A stretch of DNA of 64,000 bases from SKHV01 sp963678565 (GTDB lineage Bacteria; Bacteroidota; Bacteroidia; Bacteroidales; Prolixibacteraceae). Shown one piece after another: positions 63,039-64,000 of the stretch. The stretch spans positions 3,100,001 to 3,164,000 of the forward strand of contig OY782875.1 of NCBI GenBank assembly GCA_963678565.1, written 5' to 3'. The translations under genes were made by a program, and so were the position numbers. The stretch's first letter is position 1. Every line of letters begins with the position of its first letter. The notes under the pieces were generated by a model, which did no database searches, was not told the origin of the DNA, and worked only from the letters and a program-made list of their open reading frames with translations.

Positions 63039-63548
63039 TTAATATCCCATCAATTCCAATACCTGATCGCTTAAATTAAACTTCGGATCGGTATACAACA
63101 TGGTTAATCCGCCCGATTTATCGAAAATTACAGCATAGTTTCCATCCATCGCTAACTCTTGTATTGCATTGTAGATATCGTCTTGGATTGGCTTAATTAA
63201 GCCTTGTCGTTTTTGAAACAATTCTCCTTCGCGACCAAAATATTTTTGTTGTAAAGCACGATAATCTTTCTCTTTACTTACAATTACATCTTCGCGTTTG
63301 CGTTTCATATCGTCGGTTAACAATACCGACTCTGCTCTGAAATCGTTATACATTTGATCCAGCTCAGCACGCATCGCTTCCAACTCTTTTTGATACTGGG
63401 TTGAAATTTTATCTAATTGTTCTTGTGCTGCACGATAAGCAGGTATATTTTCTAATATATATTCGGAATCGACATAGGCATATTTTTGTGCATTTGCTGA
63501 AGCTGTAACAACAAAAGCGACTAAAAGAGTTAACAATAGTTTCTTCAT
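63039..63548 (-). CDS. OmpH/Skp-family periplasmic chaperone (copy 1)
   Basis: The 169-residue protein has a signal peptide (1-20, ending ANA) and the Skp-like order YAYVDSEYILENIPAYRAAQ, a coiled charged hairpin (about 42-125) and NYAVIFDKSGGLTMLYTDPK. It follows bamA directly, the standard bamA-ompH-ompH arrangement in Bacteroidetes. It probably helps deliver barrel proteins to BamA. Confidence 0.92.
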   Translation of the reverse strand: MKKLLLTLLVAFVVTASANAQKYAYVDSEYILENIPAYRAAQEQLDKISTQYQKELEAMRAELDQMYNDFRAESVLLTDDMKRKREDVIVSKEKDYRALQQKYFGREGELFQKRQGLIKPIQDDIYNAIQELAMDGNYAVIFDKSGGLTMLYTDPKFNLSDQVLELMGY

Positions 63549-63616
63549 AATTTTTTTATTTATAGGATTTAAATAATTGAAGTTTCCTGCGTAGTTAATA
63601 CAACTTTTATACCATC

Positions 63617-64000
63617 TTAAAATTCTTGCCCAATAACAAAGCGGAATTGGCCGCCAGCTTCGCTTAAATTTCCACTATTGGGCATATCAAATCCGTATCC
63701 CCAGTCGACCCCAAGTAATCCGAACATTGGTAACCAGAAGCGAACACCAACACCGGCAGATCTTTTCATATCGAAGGCATTAAAAGTTGATAAATCATAC
63801 CACGAATTACCCGCTTCTAAAAATCCTAACACATAAATATTTGCCGATTCTGATAAGGTAATTGGGTATCTTAATTCAACAGTTGCTTTCGAATAAACAT
63901 TGGCATTGGTACCTGTTTCTCCGGTTGCTGTCATACTACCATTATAATAACCACGTAACGAAATATTATCAGATCCGTAAATATCGTATCCCGACATTCC
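63617..64000 (-). CDS. bamA: Outer-membrane protein assembly factor BamA (3' end only)
   Basis: Only the last 127 codons are in the window; the gene continues past the right edge. The visible part is the end of the Omp85 barrel, with IYVLGFLEAGNSWYD, KRSAGVGVRFWLPMFGLLGVDWGYGF (split here by the barrel's strands) and the C-terminal strand FRFVIGQEF ending in Phe, the signal recognised by the machinery itself. BamA inserts beta-barrel proteins into the outer membrane. The ompH genes follow on the same strand. Confidence 0.9.
   Translation of the reverse strand, partial: GMSGYDIYGSDNISLRGYYNGSMTATGETGTNANVYSKATVELRYPITLSESANIYVLGFLEAGNSWYDLSTFNAFDMKRSAGVGVRFWLPMFGLLGVDWGYGFDMPNSGNLSEAGGQFRFVIGQEF

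Overview
The window is AT-rich DNA from a member of the Bacteroidota, most likely class Bacteroidia and perhaps a marine Marinilabiliales-type bacterium; the order is inferred from gene content only. The signs are a SusC/SusD pair, several TonB-dependent receptors with N-terminal carboxypeptidase-regulatory domains, a C-terminal type IX secretion (T9SS) sorting domain, a short primary-type sigma factor, and repeated matches to the Bacteroidetes promoter consensus (-7 box TAnnTTTG).

Layout. 1-3.9 kb: a SusD/SusC nutrient-uptake pair (SusD cut by the window edge). 4.5-7 kb: glyA, ruvX and def on the plus strand, then a large hybrid sensor kinase facing them. 9.8-13.7 kb: a two-gene inositol-phosphate unit, a TonB-dependent receptor followed by a beta-propeller phytase lipoprotein. 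14.4-18.5 kb: a plus-strand sulfur/redox operon with a membrane-anchored octaheme cytochrome c of the tetrathionate-reductase type, a cytochrome b, and two YeeE/YedE membrane proteins; the second carries a degenerate rhodanese domain and ends in GGCS. Its promoter is overlain by a perfect palindrome. 18.6-20.9 kb: a GT2 glycosyltransferase and a polytopic membrane protein, probably a lipid-linked sugar transfer pair. 20.9-23.5 kb (minus): ExbB, ExbD, TonB and an exosortase-family protease in one operon. 23.6-28.1 kb: a TamB-like protein that seems to use an ATT start codon. 28.1-44.7 kb: mostly housekeeping genes (tsaD, topB, rplS, a sigma factor, rpe) mixed with an SQR-like flavoprotein, a dihydroorotate-dehydrogenase-like protein, a C69 dipeptidase, a YitT transporter, a patatin-BamA phospholipase and a dicarboxylate symporter. 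A tRNA-Arg(ACG) with a textbook promoter and terminator lies at 44.8 kb.

45-53 kb is accessory DNA with gene debris. It holds the C-terminal remnant of an Old Yellow Enzyme, the N-terminus of a Crp/Fnr regulator butted onto the C-terminus of an alpha/beta hydrolase, and a small ORF joining an SDR N-terminus to a T9SS sorting tail. Intact genes between them encode a PAP2 phosphatase, an internally duplicated lipoprotein, an alpha/beta hydrolase, an outer-membrane barrel, a formylglycine-generating-enzyme-like protein, a carboxylesterase and an AraC regulator. Two upstream regions here share an ungapped 42-bp element.

53.1-61.2 kb (minus) is an uptake locus, probably for iron or haem: TonB-dependent receptor, a DUF4374 lipoprotein (frameshifted), a secreted ankyrin protein, a DUF2271 protein and a PepSY-flavodoxin-reductase fusion. 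61.5-64 kb holds murI, two OmpH/Skp chaperones and the 3' end of bamA, an envelope-biogenesis block.

No CRISPR array, rRNA operon, insertion sequence or prophage was seen.
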